A DNA stretch of 64,000 bases from contig NZ_CP019334.1 in NCBI RefSeq assembly GCF_002163675.1, positions 10,001 to 74,000 on the forward strand. The letters are read 5' to 3'. Both the position numbers and the translations under genes were made by a program. Below are positions 48,967-58,512 of this stretch, piece after piece. A model generated the notes under the pieces. It had not been told where the DNA came from and ran no database searches. It saw nothing but the letters and a program-made list of their open reading frames with translations. The DNA is from Polaribacter sp. SA4-12 (lineage in GTDB: Bacteria; Bacteroidota; Bacteroidia; Flavobacteriales; Flavobacteriaceae). Every line of letters starts with the position of its first letter. Position 1 is the first letter of the stretch.

Positions 48967-51729
48967 TTAAAATTTGAAGTTATAAGTAATTGTTGGAATT
49001 GGTTTCGAGAAAATTGAGCTTCTGTAAGCTTGTACTTTTCCATTTTCTGTAACAAAGAAGATAGCGTATGGATTATTTCTACCTAATACATTGTAAACAG
49101 AAATGTTCCAGAAACTATGACCAACTTTTTTTATTTTATGATTACCCTCTATATTTAAACCTAGGTCTAATCTAAAATAGTCTGGAACTCTAAATTTATT
49201 TCTATCACTATAAAGTAAATATTCATTTCCTTGTAAAATGTATTTTCCTGTAGGATAGGTGATAGGTCTTCCAGTTTGGTAAGCAAAATTGGCAGAAAGA
49301 CTAAATCTTTTTGTTAGTTTGTAATTAGCGATAACGTTTAAATCGTGTGGTTTATCATAACTTGTAGGGAAATAATTACCATTATTAACTCTTTCTTCTA
49401 GAAAATCACTGTCTAGTTTTTGGTAAGATCTAGAGTAACTATAACTTAACCATCCATTTAATCTTCCTTTATTTTTCCTTGCTAAAAATTCAATTCCGTA
49501 AGATTTACCAGGACCTTGTAACGCTTCAGTTTCTATATATTCATTTAATAAAAAAGTAGCGCCAACTTTATAATCAAGAATGTTTTTATAAGCTTTGTAA
49601 TAGCCTTCTAAACTAAATTCATAATTGTTTCCATCTACATTTTTATAAATTCCTAACGATGCTTGTAAAGATTCTTGTGGTTTAATGTTTAAATCAGACA
49701 GTTTCCAAGTATCAGTTGGTGAAGCAGAAGTGTTATTAGTAAGTCGATGAATAAATTGATAAAGGTTGCTAAAACTAGCTTTTATAGACAATTCATCATC
49801 AATAGCATATCTAGAAGAAAGGCGAAGACTTAAACCTTGGTAGGTTTTATAAGCTTCATTATTATCATATTCTTGTACGCTAATTACAGAAGCATCACTT
49901 TTAGGAGTGTTAGCTGCATAGGTTCTTTGTGTAGATCCTCCTAAAGCAGAAAAGAGCGTATAACGTGCTCCTAAACTGATTGCGAGTTTTTTATTTATAG
50001 TGTAGTTGTCTGTAATAAATAAAGCATTTTCTATTGCTCTTTCTTTTTGAACACTAATAGGAGTAATGATAGAATTTTCTCCTTTTGGATCTTTATTTCC
50101 AGGTTTTACATTATATAATTTAGAAGCTATACCATAATCGAATTTATGCTTCTTAGAATATAAGTATTTCATTTTCAATTTTAAATTTACTTCATCAATT
50201 ACATATTTTAATGTAAAGTTATTATTTGAATCACTATCTAAATCAATATTAAAAGAATAATTACTATTTGATAATAAAAGGTTTCCAGAGTTTTTGTCAT
50301 TAAATTTATGAGTCCAATCTACTGCTAAAATTTTATTACCATAAGCATTTGTAGTGTCTGATGCAATACTATATTTATCGTTGCTATAGTAACCAGAGAT
50401 TCTTACTACATTATTTTCATTAATATGATGTTTGTATTTTGCTATTATATCATAAAAAGAAGCGCTACTATTTTTTAATTTTTTATCATTTAAAGCTTTT
50501 AAAAGCCAGTTAGAATAGGTGTTTCTTACACCAAATAGTAAAGTCGATTTACCTTTAATAATAGGTGTTTCTATACTAAGATTACTCGTTATTGGCCCAA
50601 TAGAAGCTTCACCTTTAAACTTTTTAGCATCATTGTCTTTCGTAGTAATATCAAAAACGGAAGATATCCTTCCTCCAAATTCAGAAGGAATATTTCCTTT
50701 GTATACTTTTAAATTATCTGTTGTAAATGGATTTACCGCAGAAAATAATCCTAAAAAATGAGTAGGATTGTATAAAACACTTTTATCTAATAAAAATAAA
50801 TTCTGATCAGATTTTCCACCTCTAACGTTTACGCCATCTGCACCTTCACCAGCACTTTGAATTCCTGGTAATGTAGTTGCTATTTTTAAAATATCTCTTT
50901 CACCAAGTACTTGTGGAATCGTTTTTACTTCTTCAGCTTTAATTTGTGTAATACCAGTTTGTGTGCTTCTAATATTTTTTTTAGCACTAGATTCAATTTC
51001 AAATCCTTCTAGTTGTTCAGAAACTTCGTTTAGTTTAAAGTTATAAGTTCCGTTTCCGTATATTATTACTTCTGTTTTAGATTTCTGTATTCCTGTTAAA
51101 ATAGGTTCAATAATATTAGAACCATAAGGTAGATTAAAAGTGTATTTACCATTTTTATCTGTTGATGTATAGATGTTTTTATCTCTAACAAATAAAACGA
51201 CATTAGCAATTGATTCTCCTGTAATACTATTTTTTACAGTACCAGATAATTTGTAGTTTTTCTGTTTAGCAAGATTATTTTCTTTACCTATTTTAATTCT
51301 TTTTATATAAGAATTAGTTATAGCATTGTTGGTTGAAATAAGAATAGGAGCTGTTTTTTTATCTTCAGAAATGTTCTCTGTTTCAGACACTGTAGATTCA
51401 ATAGTTTCTTGGTAAACACTATCATAAATTAAGCTGTTTTGTGTTAAAATGATATCGACATTATTTAGAATGTAATAATTTAGATTGGTGTTTTCTAAAA
51501 GAGCTTCTAAAATTTTAGTGATAGAACTGTTTGTAAACTTTAAACTTACTTGAGTTTCTTTGTTAAACCATTTATCGATGTAGAAGAATTTGTAATTAGT
51601 TTTACTTTCTATTAAACTTATAGCTTCTAATTGTGTTAATTGGTTAAAGTCAATAGAGATTTGTTCTTTTTCTTGAGCATAAAATTTAATACTTAAAAAA
51701 AGAAGAATGATTATGAATTTTTTGTTCAT
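48967..51729 (-). CDS. STN-containing TonB-dependent receptor
   Basis: The 920-residue outer-membrane receptor has a signal peptide, an STN (secretin/TonB N-terminal) domain at about 25-97, and a linker with a carboxypeptidase-regulatory-like domain (LSGTVKNSITGESIANVVLFVRD, about 155-235). A plug follows (IPQVLGERDILKIATTLPGIQSAGEGADGVNVRGGKSDQNLFLLD), then a barrel ending in TITYNFKF. STN domains usually signal to FecR-type anti-sigma factors, but no fecI/fecR genes are nearby. It overlaps the upstream 225-aa gene by 4 bases. The cargo is unknown. Confidence 0.93.
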   Translation of the reverse strand: MNKKFIIILLFLSIKFYAQEKEQISIDFNQLTQLEAISLIESKTNYKFFYIDKWFNKETQVSLKFTNSSITKILEALLENTNLNYYILNNVDIILTQNSLIYDSVYQETIESTVSETENISEDKKTAPILISTNNAITNSYIKRIKIGKENNLAKQKNYKLSGTVKNSITGESIANVVLFVRDKNIYTSTDKNGKYTFNLPYGSNIIEPILTGIQKSKTEVIIYGNGTYNFKLNEVSEQLEGFEIESSAKKNIRSTQTGITQIKAEEVKTIPQVLGERDILKIATTLPGIQSAGEGADGVNVRGGKSDQNLFLLDKSVLYNPTHFLGLFSAVNPFTTDNLKVYKGNIPSEFGGRISSVFDITTKDNDAKKFKGEASIGPITSNLSIETPIIKGKSTLLFGVRNTYSNWLLKALNDKKLKNSSASFYDIIAKYKHHINENNVVRISGYYSNDKYSIASDTTNAYGNKILAVDWTHKFNDKNSGNLLLSNSNYSFNIDLDSDSNNNFTLKYVIDEVNLKLKMKYLYSKKHKFDYGIASKLYNVKPGNKDPKGENSIITPISVQKERAIENALFITDNYTINKKLAISLGARYTLFSALGGSTQRTYAANTPKSDASVISVQEYDNNEAYKTYQGLSLRLSSRYAIDDELSIKASFSNLYQFIHRLTNNTSASPTDTWKLSDLNIKPQESLQASLGIYKNVDGNNYEFSLEGYYKAYKNILDYKVGATFLLNEYIETEALQGPGKSYGIEFLARKNKGRLNGWLSYSYSRSYQKLDSDFLEERVNNGNYFPTSYDKPHDLNVIANYKLTKRFSLSANFAYQTGRPITYPTGKYILQGNEYLLYSDRNKFRVPDYFRLDLGLNIEGNHKIKKVGHSFWNISVYNVLGRNNPYAIFFVTENGKVQAYRSSIFSKPIPTITYNFKF

Positions 51730-52403
51730 TTATTAATACATTTTTTTAGCAATTCAATCATAAAAACATCTGGGGTATTTTCAATTTTTTTTGAGTTAAC
51801 TTTATAATAGCTTCGTATAATATCCTTTTTATTAGGGAATAGTTGCATCCAATATTTTTTATTTTTGATAATGGTATAGGCTCCATTATGATAAATAAAA
51901 TACTTATTATCGGGTTTAAATTTATTGTAAGAAAACTTTGTAGATGTTTTACTTATTCTTTCTTTATAATATTTTTTATATAGGATGAAATCGTCTTTCA
52001 GTAATAATTTCCGACTGAATCCAAAATCATTTAGTTTCATAAAATGATTACCATTTAAATAAAACTGACTAATTTTTTCTTTTTCTAAAAGCAAAGGATA
52101 GTTTTCGTTTACTGAAGGAATCTTTACGATAATATTATCTTCAAAAACATCATATTTTATTGGAACGTTGTAATAGGTCTGCTCATCATATACAATATCT
52201 CCATTATGAAAGTTGTTGTCTATTAAAAAATGATGATTGCCTTTAAGTGTTCTATATTGTTCTATGTATATAACTCCATTATTTATAGGTAAGTTATGCT
52301 GACCCACAATAGAATCTAGCCAAATAGATGCTTCTTTTTTTGTCGCATTTTGTGATAAAAAGGTAGTAGCATATAGTAAAAAAAAGAGGGTAATTTTTTT
52401 CAT
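51726..52403 (-). CDS. Secreted protein of unknown function, first gene of receptor cluster
   Basis: The 225-residue protein has a signal peptide (MKKITLFFLLYATTFLSQN) and a strand-rich, Asn/Tyr/Lys-rich body with no recognised family. The pattern YKKYYKERISKTSTKFSYNKFKPDNKYFIYHNGAYTIIK is notable. Its stop overlaps the receptor start by 4 bases, so the two are coupled. It may be a periplasmic or surface accessory of the receptor. The 260 bases upstream of it (to the dnaN stop) hold only the dnaN terminator. Confidence 0.68.
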   Translation of the reverse strand: MKKITLFFLLYATTFLSQNATKKEASIWLDSIVGQHNLPINNGVIYIEQYRTLKGNHHFLIDNNFHNGDIVYDEQTYYNVPIKYDVFEDNIIVKIPSVNENYPLLLEKEKISQFYLNGNHFMKLNDFGFSRKLLLKDDFILYKKYYKERISKTSTKFSYNKFKPDNKYFIYHNGAYTIIKNKKYWMQLFPNKKDIIRSYYKVNSKKIENTPDVFMIELLKKCINK

Positions 52404-52575
52404 ATAAGAAATTTGAATCTTTAATGATTTTAGGGTTTGTATTTATAAAGGTAATAATTAAAAAGTCATATGAAAGTTTAGTTGCAGTTTTAACTTTTTA
52501 AAGCTTCTTTATTTAAAGAGCTATTAACTTTATAATCTCTAGAGTGTAGATTGATAGAGACAAAAAGTTAACCAC

Positions 52576-52607
52576 AAAAAAAAGCATCGTAATTAAACGA
52601 TGCTTTT
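52576..52607 (-). terminator. Terminator of dnaN
   Basis: AAAGCATCGT and ACGATGCTTT pair around a 6-base loop, and on the minus strand a T run follows. A second stem (TTCCTACT/AGTAGGAA) lies closer to the stop codon. Confidence 0.85.
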
Positions 52608-52663
52608 CAATATTATAGATTCCTACTTACTTAGTAGGAATAATTAAATGTACACTGCGTGTA

Positions 52664-53782
52664 CTAGTTATTCAGCATTACAGGCATCACAAGCATTGTA
52701 ACTTGTTCACCTTCATCTGTACCGTCAATAGGAGTTAAAATTCCTGCTCTGTTTGGTAAAGACATTTCAATTAAAACTTCGTTAGAACTTAAGTTGTTTA
52801 ACATTTCGCTTAAAAAACGAGAGTTAAAACCAATTTGCATATCATCACCTTGATAATCGCAACTTAAACGTTCGTCAGCTTTGTTAGAGAAATCTAAATC
52901 TTCAGCAGAAATATTTAATTCTGTTCCTGCCATTTTTAAACGAATCTGGTGAGTCGTTTTACTAGAGAAAATAGAAACACGTCTTACAGAGTTTAAGAAA
53001 GAAGCTCTATCAACAGTTAATTTATTTGGATTCTCTTTTGGAATTACAGCTTCGTAATTAGGATATTTTCCGTCAATTAAACGACAAACTAAAACGATAT
53101 TATCAAAAGTGAATTTTGCGTTAGCGTCATTATATTCAATAGTTACTTCGCTATCAGAACCACCTAAAATTCCTTTTAATAAATTTAAAGGTTTCTTTGG
53201 CATAATGAATTCTGCAGTTTGATCTGCAGTAACATCAGTTCTAGAATATTTTACTAATTTATGAGCATCTGTTGCAACAAAAGTTAAACTTTGTGAACTA
53301 AATTGAAAGAATACTCCACTCATTACTGGTCTTAAATCATCATTACCAGCAGCAAATATTGTTTTAGAAATTGCTGTTCCTAATATACTTGCAGGAACAA
53401 CTGTTTTACTTGGTGATGGTAAAGAAACCGCTTTTGGAAACTCATCTCCACTAAAATAAGCCATGTCATATTTACCTTGATCAGAGCTAATTTCAATAGC
53501 ATTATCACCTTCCGTTTTAAACGTTAAAGGTTGATTAGGAAATGTTTTTAAAGTATCTAATAATAAACGAGCAGATACAGCTATAGAACCAGAACTTTCA
53601 CTTTCTACTTCAACTACAGAACTCATAGTTGTTTCTAAATCTGATGCAGAAACTTTTAGTTCATTTTCAGATAATTCAAATAAAAAGTTGTCTAAAATTG
53701 GTAATGTGTTGTTACTATTTATAACGCCTCCTAAAACCTGTAATTGTTTTAATAATTGCGAACTAGATACAATAAATTTCAT
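52664..53782 (-). CDS. dnaN: DNA polymerase III beta subunit (sliding clamp)
   Basis: The clamp that tethers DNA polymerase III to DNA. The 372-residue product matches the family length with its three repeated clamp domains; MKFIVSSSQLLKQLQVLGGVINSNNTLPILDNFLFEL and the C-terminal LVMPVMLNN are typical. It is transcribed alone from a TATATTTG promoter element. dnaA is not in this window, so the usual dnaA-dnaN pairing is not seen here. Confidence 0.97.
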   Translation of the reverse strand: MKFIVSSSQLLKQLQVLGGVINSNNTLPILDNFLFELSENELKVSASDLETTMSSVVEVESESSGSIAVSARLLLDTLKTFPNQPLTFKTEGDNAIEISSDQGKYDMAYFSGDEFPKAVSLPSPSKTVVPASILGTAISKTIFAAGNDDLRPVMSGVFFQFSSQSLTFVATDAHKLVKYSRTDVTADQTAEFIMPKKPLNLLKGILGGSDSEVTIEYNDANAKFTFDNIVLVCRLIDGKYPNYEAVIPKENPNKLTVDRASFLNSVRRVSIFSSKTTHQIRLKMAGTELNISAEDLDFSNKADERLSCDYQGDDMQIGFNSRFLSEMLNNLSSNEVLIEMSLPNRAGILTPIDGTDEGEQVTMLVMPVMLNN

Positions 53783-53808
53783 GTAATGTCTTTTCTTAGT
53801 TTGTTTTA

Positions 53809-53816
53809 CAAATATA
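53809..53816 (-). promoter_or_regulatory. Predicted -7 element of dnaN
   Basis: TATATTTG on the minus strand, 26 bases before the dnaN start. The position 19 bases upstream reads TTT rather than TTG. Confidence 0.55.
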
Positions 53817-53959
53817 TTCTAAATAAGTGACTTTAAAAATTATTTTATTAACAGGTTATTAGCATTTTGTTGATGAATTCATAAACGTTATAATTATGTT
53901 AATTCAACTTTTAAGGGACATAAAAAACCTATTTTTGTCACTACCACGAAACCAATTAC

Positions 53960-56449
53960 ATGAAAAAAACTACGATTTTTATATTTACATTTTTGTTGAT
54001 ATCATTGAGTTTATTCGCTCAAAAGCCACAAAAATTAACTTCGAATCAGATTTACGAGAAAATTCAAAAACTAAACTTTTTAGGAACCGCTTTATACATT
54101 GCTGCACATCCAGATGATGAAAATACGCGATTAATTGCATATTTAGCAAATAACGTAAAAGCAAGAACTGGCTATTTATCGCTAACAAGAGGCGATGGAG
54201 GTCAGAATTTAATTGGTCCAGAAATTAGAGAATTGTTAGGCGTAATTAGAACTCAAGAATTATTAGCCGCAAGAAGCGTAGATGGAGGAGAACAGTTTTT
54301 TAGTAGAGCAAATGATTTTGGTTATTCGAAACATCCAGATGAAACCTTAGAAATTTGGAATAAAAAAGAAGTTTTAAGTGATGTTGTTTGGGCAATTAGA
54401 ACTTTTAAACCAGATGTAATTATTAATAGATTCGATCATAGAACTCCAGGTACAACACATGGTCATCATACAGCTTCTGCGATGTTAAGTGTTGAAGCTT
54501 TTGATCTTGCAAATGATAAAACAAAATATGCTAAACAACTTAAATATACGAGTGTTTGGCAACCAAAACGTTTGTTTCAAAATACATCTTCTTGGTTTTA
54601 TAGAGGAAGAGAAGATGAATTTAAAAAAGCAACCGAAGGTTTTACGAAATTCAATATTGGAGTTTACTATCCTTTAAAAGGAGTTTCTAATAATGAGCTA
54701 GCTTCAATGGCAAGCAGTCAACATTTATGTCAAGGTTTTGGGCGATTAACAACAAGAGGAGAACAAACTGAATATGCTGAGTTATTAAAAGGAAATCCTT
54801 TAAAAGATAAAACGGATATTTTTTCAGGAATAAATACTACTTGGAATCGTGTGAAAAACGGAGGAGAAATAGGAACTATTTTATATGAAATTGAAAATAA
54901 TTTCGATTTTGTAAATCCGTCTAAACATTTACCAAAATTGATGGAAGCGTATCAATTGATTCAAGAATTAAAGGACAATCATTGGCGAGTAATTAAAGAA
55001 AAGCAAATTAAAACAATTATTGAAGGGTGTGCTGGTTTGTATTTAGAAGCTTCTGCTGTGAGTTCTTCAGGAACACCAAATTCTACTATTGAAGTTAATT
55101 TTGAAGCTTTAAATAGGAGTGATGTAAATATTGAATTGACTTCAATTACATCAACAATTGATAACAAAACGGTTTCTAAAGAATTAGATTTAGAATTGAA
55201 TAAAAAAATCAATTTTAAAGAGACAATCAACTTAAAAGCAAAGAGTTTTTCTGATCCTTATTGGTTGCGAAAAGAAGCTTCTTTAGGAATGTACAATGTA
55301 GATGATCAATTATTGATTGGAAATCCAGAAACACCAAGACCAGCAAAAATTGATTTCAATTTAATTATTGATGATGTAGCTATTTCTATCACAAAAAATG
55401 TGGTGAGAAGGTATGCAGAACGCGATAAAGGTGAAATTTATGAGCCTTTCGAAATTTTACCTAGAGTTACTACAAAACTAAAAGATAAAGTACTTATTTT
55501 TTCTGATGATGTTGTTAAAAAAGTTTTGGTTGAGGTAAGAGCAGGGGCAAATAATGTTTCTGGAAATGTGAGTTTAAAAGTACCAACAAGTTGGATGGTT
55601 TCTCCAAAAGAAATTGCTTTTAATATCAATCAAAAGAACGATAAAAGAACTGTAGCATTTTTTGTAACTCCACCAAAAAATCAATCTGAAGGAAAGTTAG
55701 AAGTAATTGCTACTTCAGAAGGAAAAACATACAAAAAGGAGTTGATTGAAATCAATTATAATCACATTCCTAAACAATCAGTTTTATCAAATTCTGAAGC
55801 TAAAATTGTTCGTTTAAACATTAAAAAAGCAGGAGATAAGATTGGTTATATAAAAGGAGCTGGAGATGTTGTTCCAGAAAGTTTACGTCAAATTGGGTAT
55901 TTTGTAGAAAATATTAATCCATTAGAAATTAATGAGAAAAACTTATTAAAATATGATGCCATTGTTTTAGGAATTAGAGCTTATAATGTTGTGAAGGAAT
56001 TGAAATTCAAGCAAAAATTCTTGTTAGAATATGTAGCAAAAGGAGGAAACATGATTGTGCAGTACAATACAAATAGAAGAGTAGATGTTGCTGCGCCTTT
56101 TTCATTAAGTCTTTCGAGAGATAGAGTTACTGATGAATTTGCTGAGGTTCGGATTTTAGATAAAAATAATTCCCTTTTAAATTTCCCAAATAAAATTACA
56201 AACGAAGATTTTAAAGGTTGGGTGCAAGAACGTGGATTGTATTTTCCTGATTATTGGAGTAGAGAATACACACCAATTTTATCTATGAACGATAAAGGTG
56301 AAACTGCTAAAAATGGAAGTTTGCTAATTGCGAAATATGGAAAAGGAAATTACATTTATACAGGTTTAAGTTTCTTTAGAGAATTGCCTGCAGGAGTTTC
56401 TGGAGCTTATAAATTATTTGCGAATTTGTTGTCTGTTGGGAAAGAATAG
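53960..56449 (+). CDS. Secreted PIG-L family deacetylase with C-terminal GATase-like domain
   Basis: The 829-residue secreted enzyme (signal MKKTTIFIFTFLLISLSLFAQ) has a PIG-L/LmbE deacetylase domain with the zinc motif AAHPDDE (H50, D52-D53, E54) and the later GHHTAS. A central beta-rich part follows, and the C-terminal region resembles a class I glutamine-amidotransferase/ThuA fold (IGYIKGAGDVVPESLRQIGYFVENINP). It probably deacetylates an N-acetylated sugar or glycoconjugate. The symporter/dehydrogenase genes downstream may handle the product; that link is inference. Confidence 0.9.
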   Translation: MKKTTIFIFTFLLISLSLFAQKPQKLTSNQIYEKIQKLNFLGTALYIAAHPDDENTRLIAYLANNVKARTGYLSLTRGDGGQNLIGPEIRELLGVIRTQELLAARSVDGGEQFFSRANDFGYSKHPDETLEIWNKKEVLSDVVWAIRTFKPDVIINRFDHRTPGTTHGHHTASAMLSVEAFDLANDKTKYAKQLKYTSVWQPKRLFQNTSSWFYRGREDEFKKATEGFTKFNIGVYYPLKGVSNNELASMASSQHLCQGFGRLTTRGEQTEYAELLKGNPLKDKTDIFSGINTTWNRVKNGGEIGTILYEIENNFDFVNPSKHLPKLMEAYQLIQELKDNHWRVIKEKQIKTIIEGCAGLYLEASAVSSSGTPNSTIEVNFEALNRSDVNIELTSITSTIDNKTVSKELDLELNKKINFKETINLKAKSFSDPYWLRKEASLGMYNVDDQLLIGNPETPRPAKIDFNLIIDDVAISITKNVVRRYAERDKGEIYEPFEILPRVTTKLKDKVLIFSDDVVKKVLVEVRAGANNVSGNVSLKVPTSWMVSPKEIAFNINQKNDKRTVAFFVTPPKNQSEGKLEVIATSEGKTYKKELIEINYNHIPKQSVLSNSEAKIVRLNIKKAGDKIGYIKGAGDVVPESLRQIGYFVENINPLEINEKNLLKYDAIVLGIRAYNVVKELKFKQKFLLEYVAKGGNMIVQYNTNRRVDVAAPFSLSLSRDRVTDEFAEVRILDKNNSLLNFPNKITNEDFKGWVQERGLYFPDYWSREYTPILSMNDKGETAKNGSLLIAKYGKGNYIYTGLSFFRELPAGVSGAYKLFANLLSVGKE

Positions 56450-56453
56450 ATTG

Positions 56454-56483
56454 AAAGTTACAAAGTTTTAAAGTTGCAAAGTT
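56454..56483. repeat. Direct repeat AAAGTTRCAAAGTT x2
   Basis: AAAGTTACAAAGTT (56454-56467) and AAAGTTGCAAAGTT (56470-56483) differ by one base. They lie in the gap after the PIG-L gene. Confidence 0.75.
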
Positions 56484-56499
56484 CAGGATTCGTGTTGTC

Positions 56500-56519
56500 A
56501 TTCCTGTGAAAACAGGAAT
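56500..56519. repeat. Hairpin with GAAA tetraloop (short repeat-like element)
   Basis: ATTCCTGT and ACAGGAAT form a perfect 8-base-pair stem closed by a GAAA tetraloop. It stands next to two other repeat types in the same gap. Confidence 0.7.
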
Positions 56520-56580
56520 CCATAATAAGTGATTTTAGAAAACTATATTTTCGGAAATAAATAAAGTTGGCAAATAAGTT

Positions 56581-56652
56581 TAGCCCTGATTGAAACGGCA
56601 TCCTTTTTTATTTTTCATAAAAAAGATATAGTGGAAAGCAGGAAATAGCTTC
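56581..56652 (+). repeat. Interspersed structured repeat, copy 3 (short-loop form)
   Basis: It carries the same ends as copy 1 (GATTGAAACGGCATCC, GATATAGTGGAAAGCAGG, AAATAGCTTC), but its centre is only a small hairpin (CTTTTTTA/TAAAAAAG). It ends 21 bases before the micro-ORF at 56674. Confidence 0.8.
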
Positions 56653-56673
56653 AAAAAAATAAAACAAAATAGA

Positions 56674-56781
56674 ATGAAAGGACAAAAATATACCTGGAAA
56701 AAAGAGTATTCATTGGTTTTAATAGCGAATGTAATTTACATTATCGCGTTTTATTTTATCACTAATTATTTTACGGTTTAA
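56674..56781 (+). CDS. 35-residue single-pass membrane protein upstream of SSS symporter
   Basis: The ATG at 56674 opens a 36-codon frame ending TAA at 56781, translating to MKGQKYTWKKEYSLVLIANV... with one long hydrophobic stretch (SLVLIANVIYIIAFYFIT) after a basic N-terminus. The symporter ATG is 3 bases after the stop, so the two are probably coupled. Small membrane partners are known for some SSS transporters (YhdT with PanF, DUF4212 proteins). This is not obviously one of those families; the reading is by size, topology and position. Confidence 0.65.
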   Translation: MKGQKYTWKKEYSLVLIANVIYIIAFYFITNYFTV

Positions 56782-56784
56782 TTG

Positions 56785-58509
56785 ATGGAGATAGAAAGCA
56801 AATTACACGCAGTAGACTGGATAATTTTATCTGTAACATTAATTTTTATTGTTGCTTACGGAACTTACGTAACCAGAAAAAACGACAATGTTACCGATTA
56901 TATAAAAGGTGGAAGTGACTCGAAATGGTGGACAATTGGTTTGTCTGTAATGGCAACGCAAGCGAGTGCAATAACGTTTTTATCAACTCCAGGACAAGCT
57001 TTTCATAGCGGAATGGGGTTTGTGCAATTTTACTTCGGATTGCCAATTGCAATGGTGATTATTTGTGTGGTTTTTATACCAATTTATCACAAATTAAAAG
57101 TGTACACTGCATATGAGTTTTTAGAAGGAAGATTCGATTTAAAAACCAGAAGTTTAGCCGCAATTTTGTTTCTAATTCAGAGAGGTTTGGCAGCAGGAAT
57201 TACCATTTTTGCGCCTGCAATTATTTTAAGTGCAGTTTTAGGTTGGGATTTATTAACGTTAAATATTATCATCGGTTTTTTAGTAATTATTTATACGGTT
57301 TCTGGAGGAACAAAAGCAGTAAATGTTACTCAGAAACAACAAATGATTATCATTTTTATTGGAATGTTAATCGCGTTTTTTATGATTATGAGTCAGCTTC
57401 CAGAAAATATTACGTTTACGAAAGCATTGGAAATTGCTGGAGCAAGTAATAAAATGAAAGTGCTAGATTTCTCTTTTGATTTAAGCAATCGTTATACAGT
57501 TTGGACAGGTATTCTTGGTGGAACTTTTTTAATGTTATCGTATTTTGGAACAGACCAAAGTCAGGTGCAGCGTTATTTATCTGGGAAATCCGTTAGAGAA
57601 AGTCAGTTAGGTTTAATTTTTAACGGATTGTTAAAAGTGCCAATGCAGTTTTTTATTCTGTTAATTGGTGTTATGGTTTTTGTTTTTTATCAATTTAATG
57701 CTTCTCCTTTAAACTTTAATCCGACTGCAAATGCTGCAATTGCAAATTCTGAATATGTAGAAGAATATCAAGCATTAAAAGATGAACATACTATTATAGA
57801 AAATGATAAAAGGTTGTTGTTTTCTGATGGGTTTCAGGTTGAAGAAAAAGACAGAATTCTAGAATTAAATACTAGAGATTTAGAGTTAAAAGCCGCCGCG
57901 AAAGAAATTATAAAAAAGGTTGATGAAAAATCAATAGATAAAATAGAATCGAACGATAAAGATTATGTGTTTATTCATTTTATTTTAAACAATTTACCAA
58001 GAGGATTAATCGGACTTTTATTGGCGGTAATTTTATCTGCAGCAATGTCTTCTACAGCATCAGAATTAAATGCGTTGGCAAGTACAACGGCCATCGATTT
58101 GTATAAGCGAAATGTAAAAGGAGATAGGAGCGAAGAGCATTATGTAAAAGCATCAAAATGGTTTACGTTGGCTTGGGGAATCATTGCCATTTCGGTGGCT
58201 TGTGTCGCCAATTTATTCGATAATTTAATTCAGTTAGTAAATATTATTGGGTCTATTTTCTATGGAAATGTTTTAGGGATTTTCTTGTTAGCATTCTTTG
58301 TTAAATATGTTACAGGAAATGCTGTTTTTATAGCAGCATTAATTACTCAAGCTTTAATTATTATCGTATTTTTACTTGATTGGTTGCCTTATTTATGGTT
58401 GAATTTATTAGGATGTGTTTTAGTAATGGGAATTGCAATTATACTACAAACATTTATTCCTACTAAAGAGGGCGACAACGGTGATTTAGAAACAATAGGA
58501 ATTGAGTAA
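56785..58509 (+). CDS. Sodium:solute symporter family transporter
   Basis: The 574-residue inner-membrane protein is an SSS-family Na+-coupled transporter, with the signature SVMATQASAITFLSTPGQAFHSGMGFVQFYFG and about 13 hydrophobic helices. A soluble loop of about 80 residues (EYVEEYQALKDEHTIIENDKRLL..) lies between helices near residues 320-400. The ATG at 56785 follows the micro-ORF; an overlapping TTG at 56782 is also possible. The next gene, a Gfo/Idh/MocA dehydrogenase, begins 3 bases after the stop. The substrate is probably a sugar, polyol or acid; not determined. Confidence 0.93.
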   Translation: MEIESKLHAVDWIILSVTLIFIVAYGTYVTRKNDNVTDYIKGGSDSKWWTIGLSVMATQASAITFLSTPGQAFHSGMGFVQFYFGLPIAMVIICVVFIPIYHKLKVYTAYEFLEGRFDLKTRSLAAILFLIQRGLAAGITIFAPAIILSAVLGWDLLTLNIIIGFLVIIYTVSGGTKAVNVTQKQQMIIIFIGMLIAFFMIMSQLPENITFTKALEIAGASNKMKVLDFSFDLSNRYTVWTGILGGTFLMLSYFGTDQSQVQRYLSGKSVRESQLGLIFNGLLKVPMQFFILLIGVMVFVFYQFNASPLNFNPTANAAIANSEYVEEYQALKDEHTIIENDKRLLFSDGFQVEEKDRILELNTRDLELKAAAKEIIKKVDEKSIDKIESNDKDYVFIHFILNNLPRGLIGLLLAVILSAAMSSTASELNALASTTAIDLYKRNVKGDRSEEHYVKASKWFTLAWGIIAISVACVANLFDNLIQLVNIIGSIFYGNVLGIFLLAFFVKYVTGNAVFIAALITQALIIIVFLLDWLPYLWLNLLGCVLVMGIAIILQTFIPTKEGDNGDLETIGIE

Positions 58510-58512
58510 ATT

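Noticed and set aside
48967..51729. SusC-type polysaccharide utilisation locus
   Set aside because: There is no SusD, glycosidase, polysaccharide lyase or sulfatase next to the receptor. DUF4249 takes the partner position instead.
52664..53782. Replication origin near dnaN
   Set aside because: No dnaA, DnaA-box cluster or AT-rich iteron array was noticed around dnaN; the flanks hold only its promoter and terminator.
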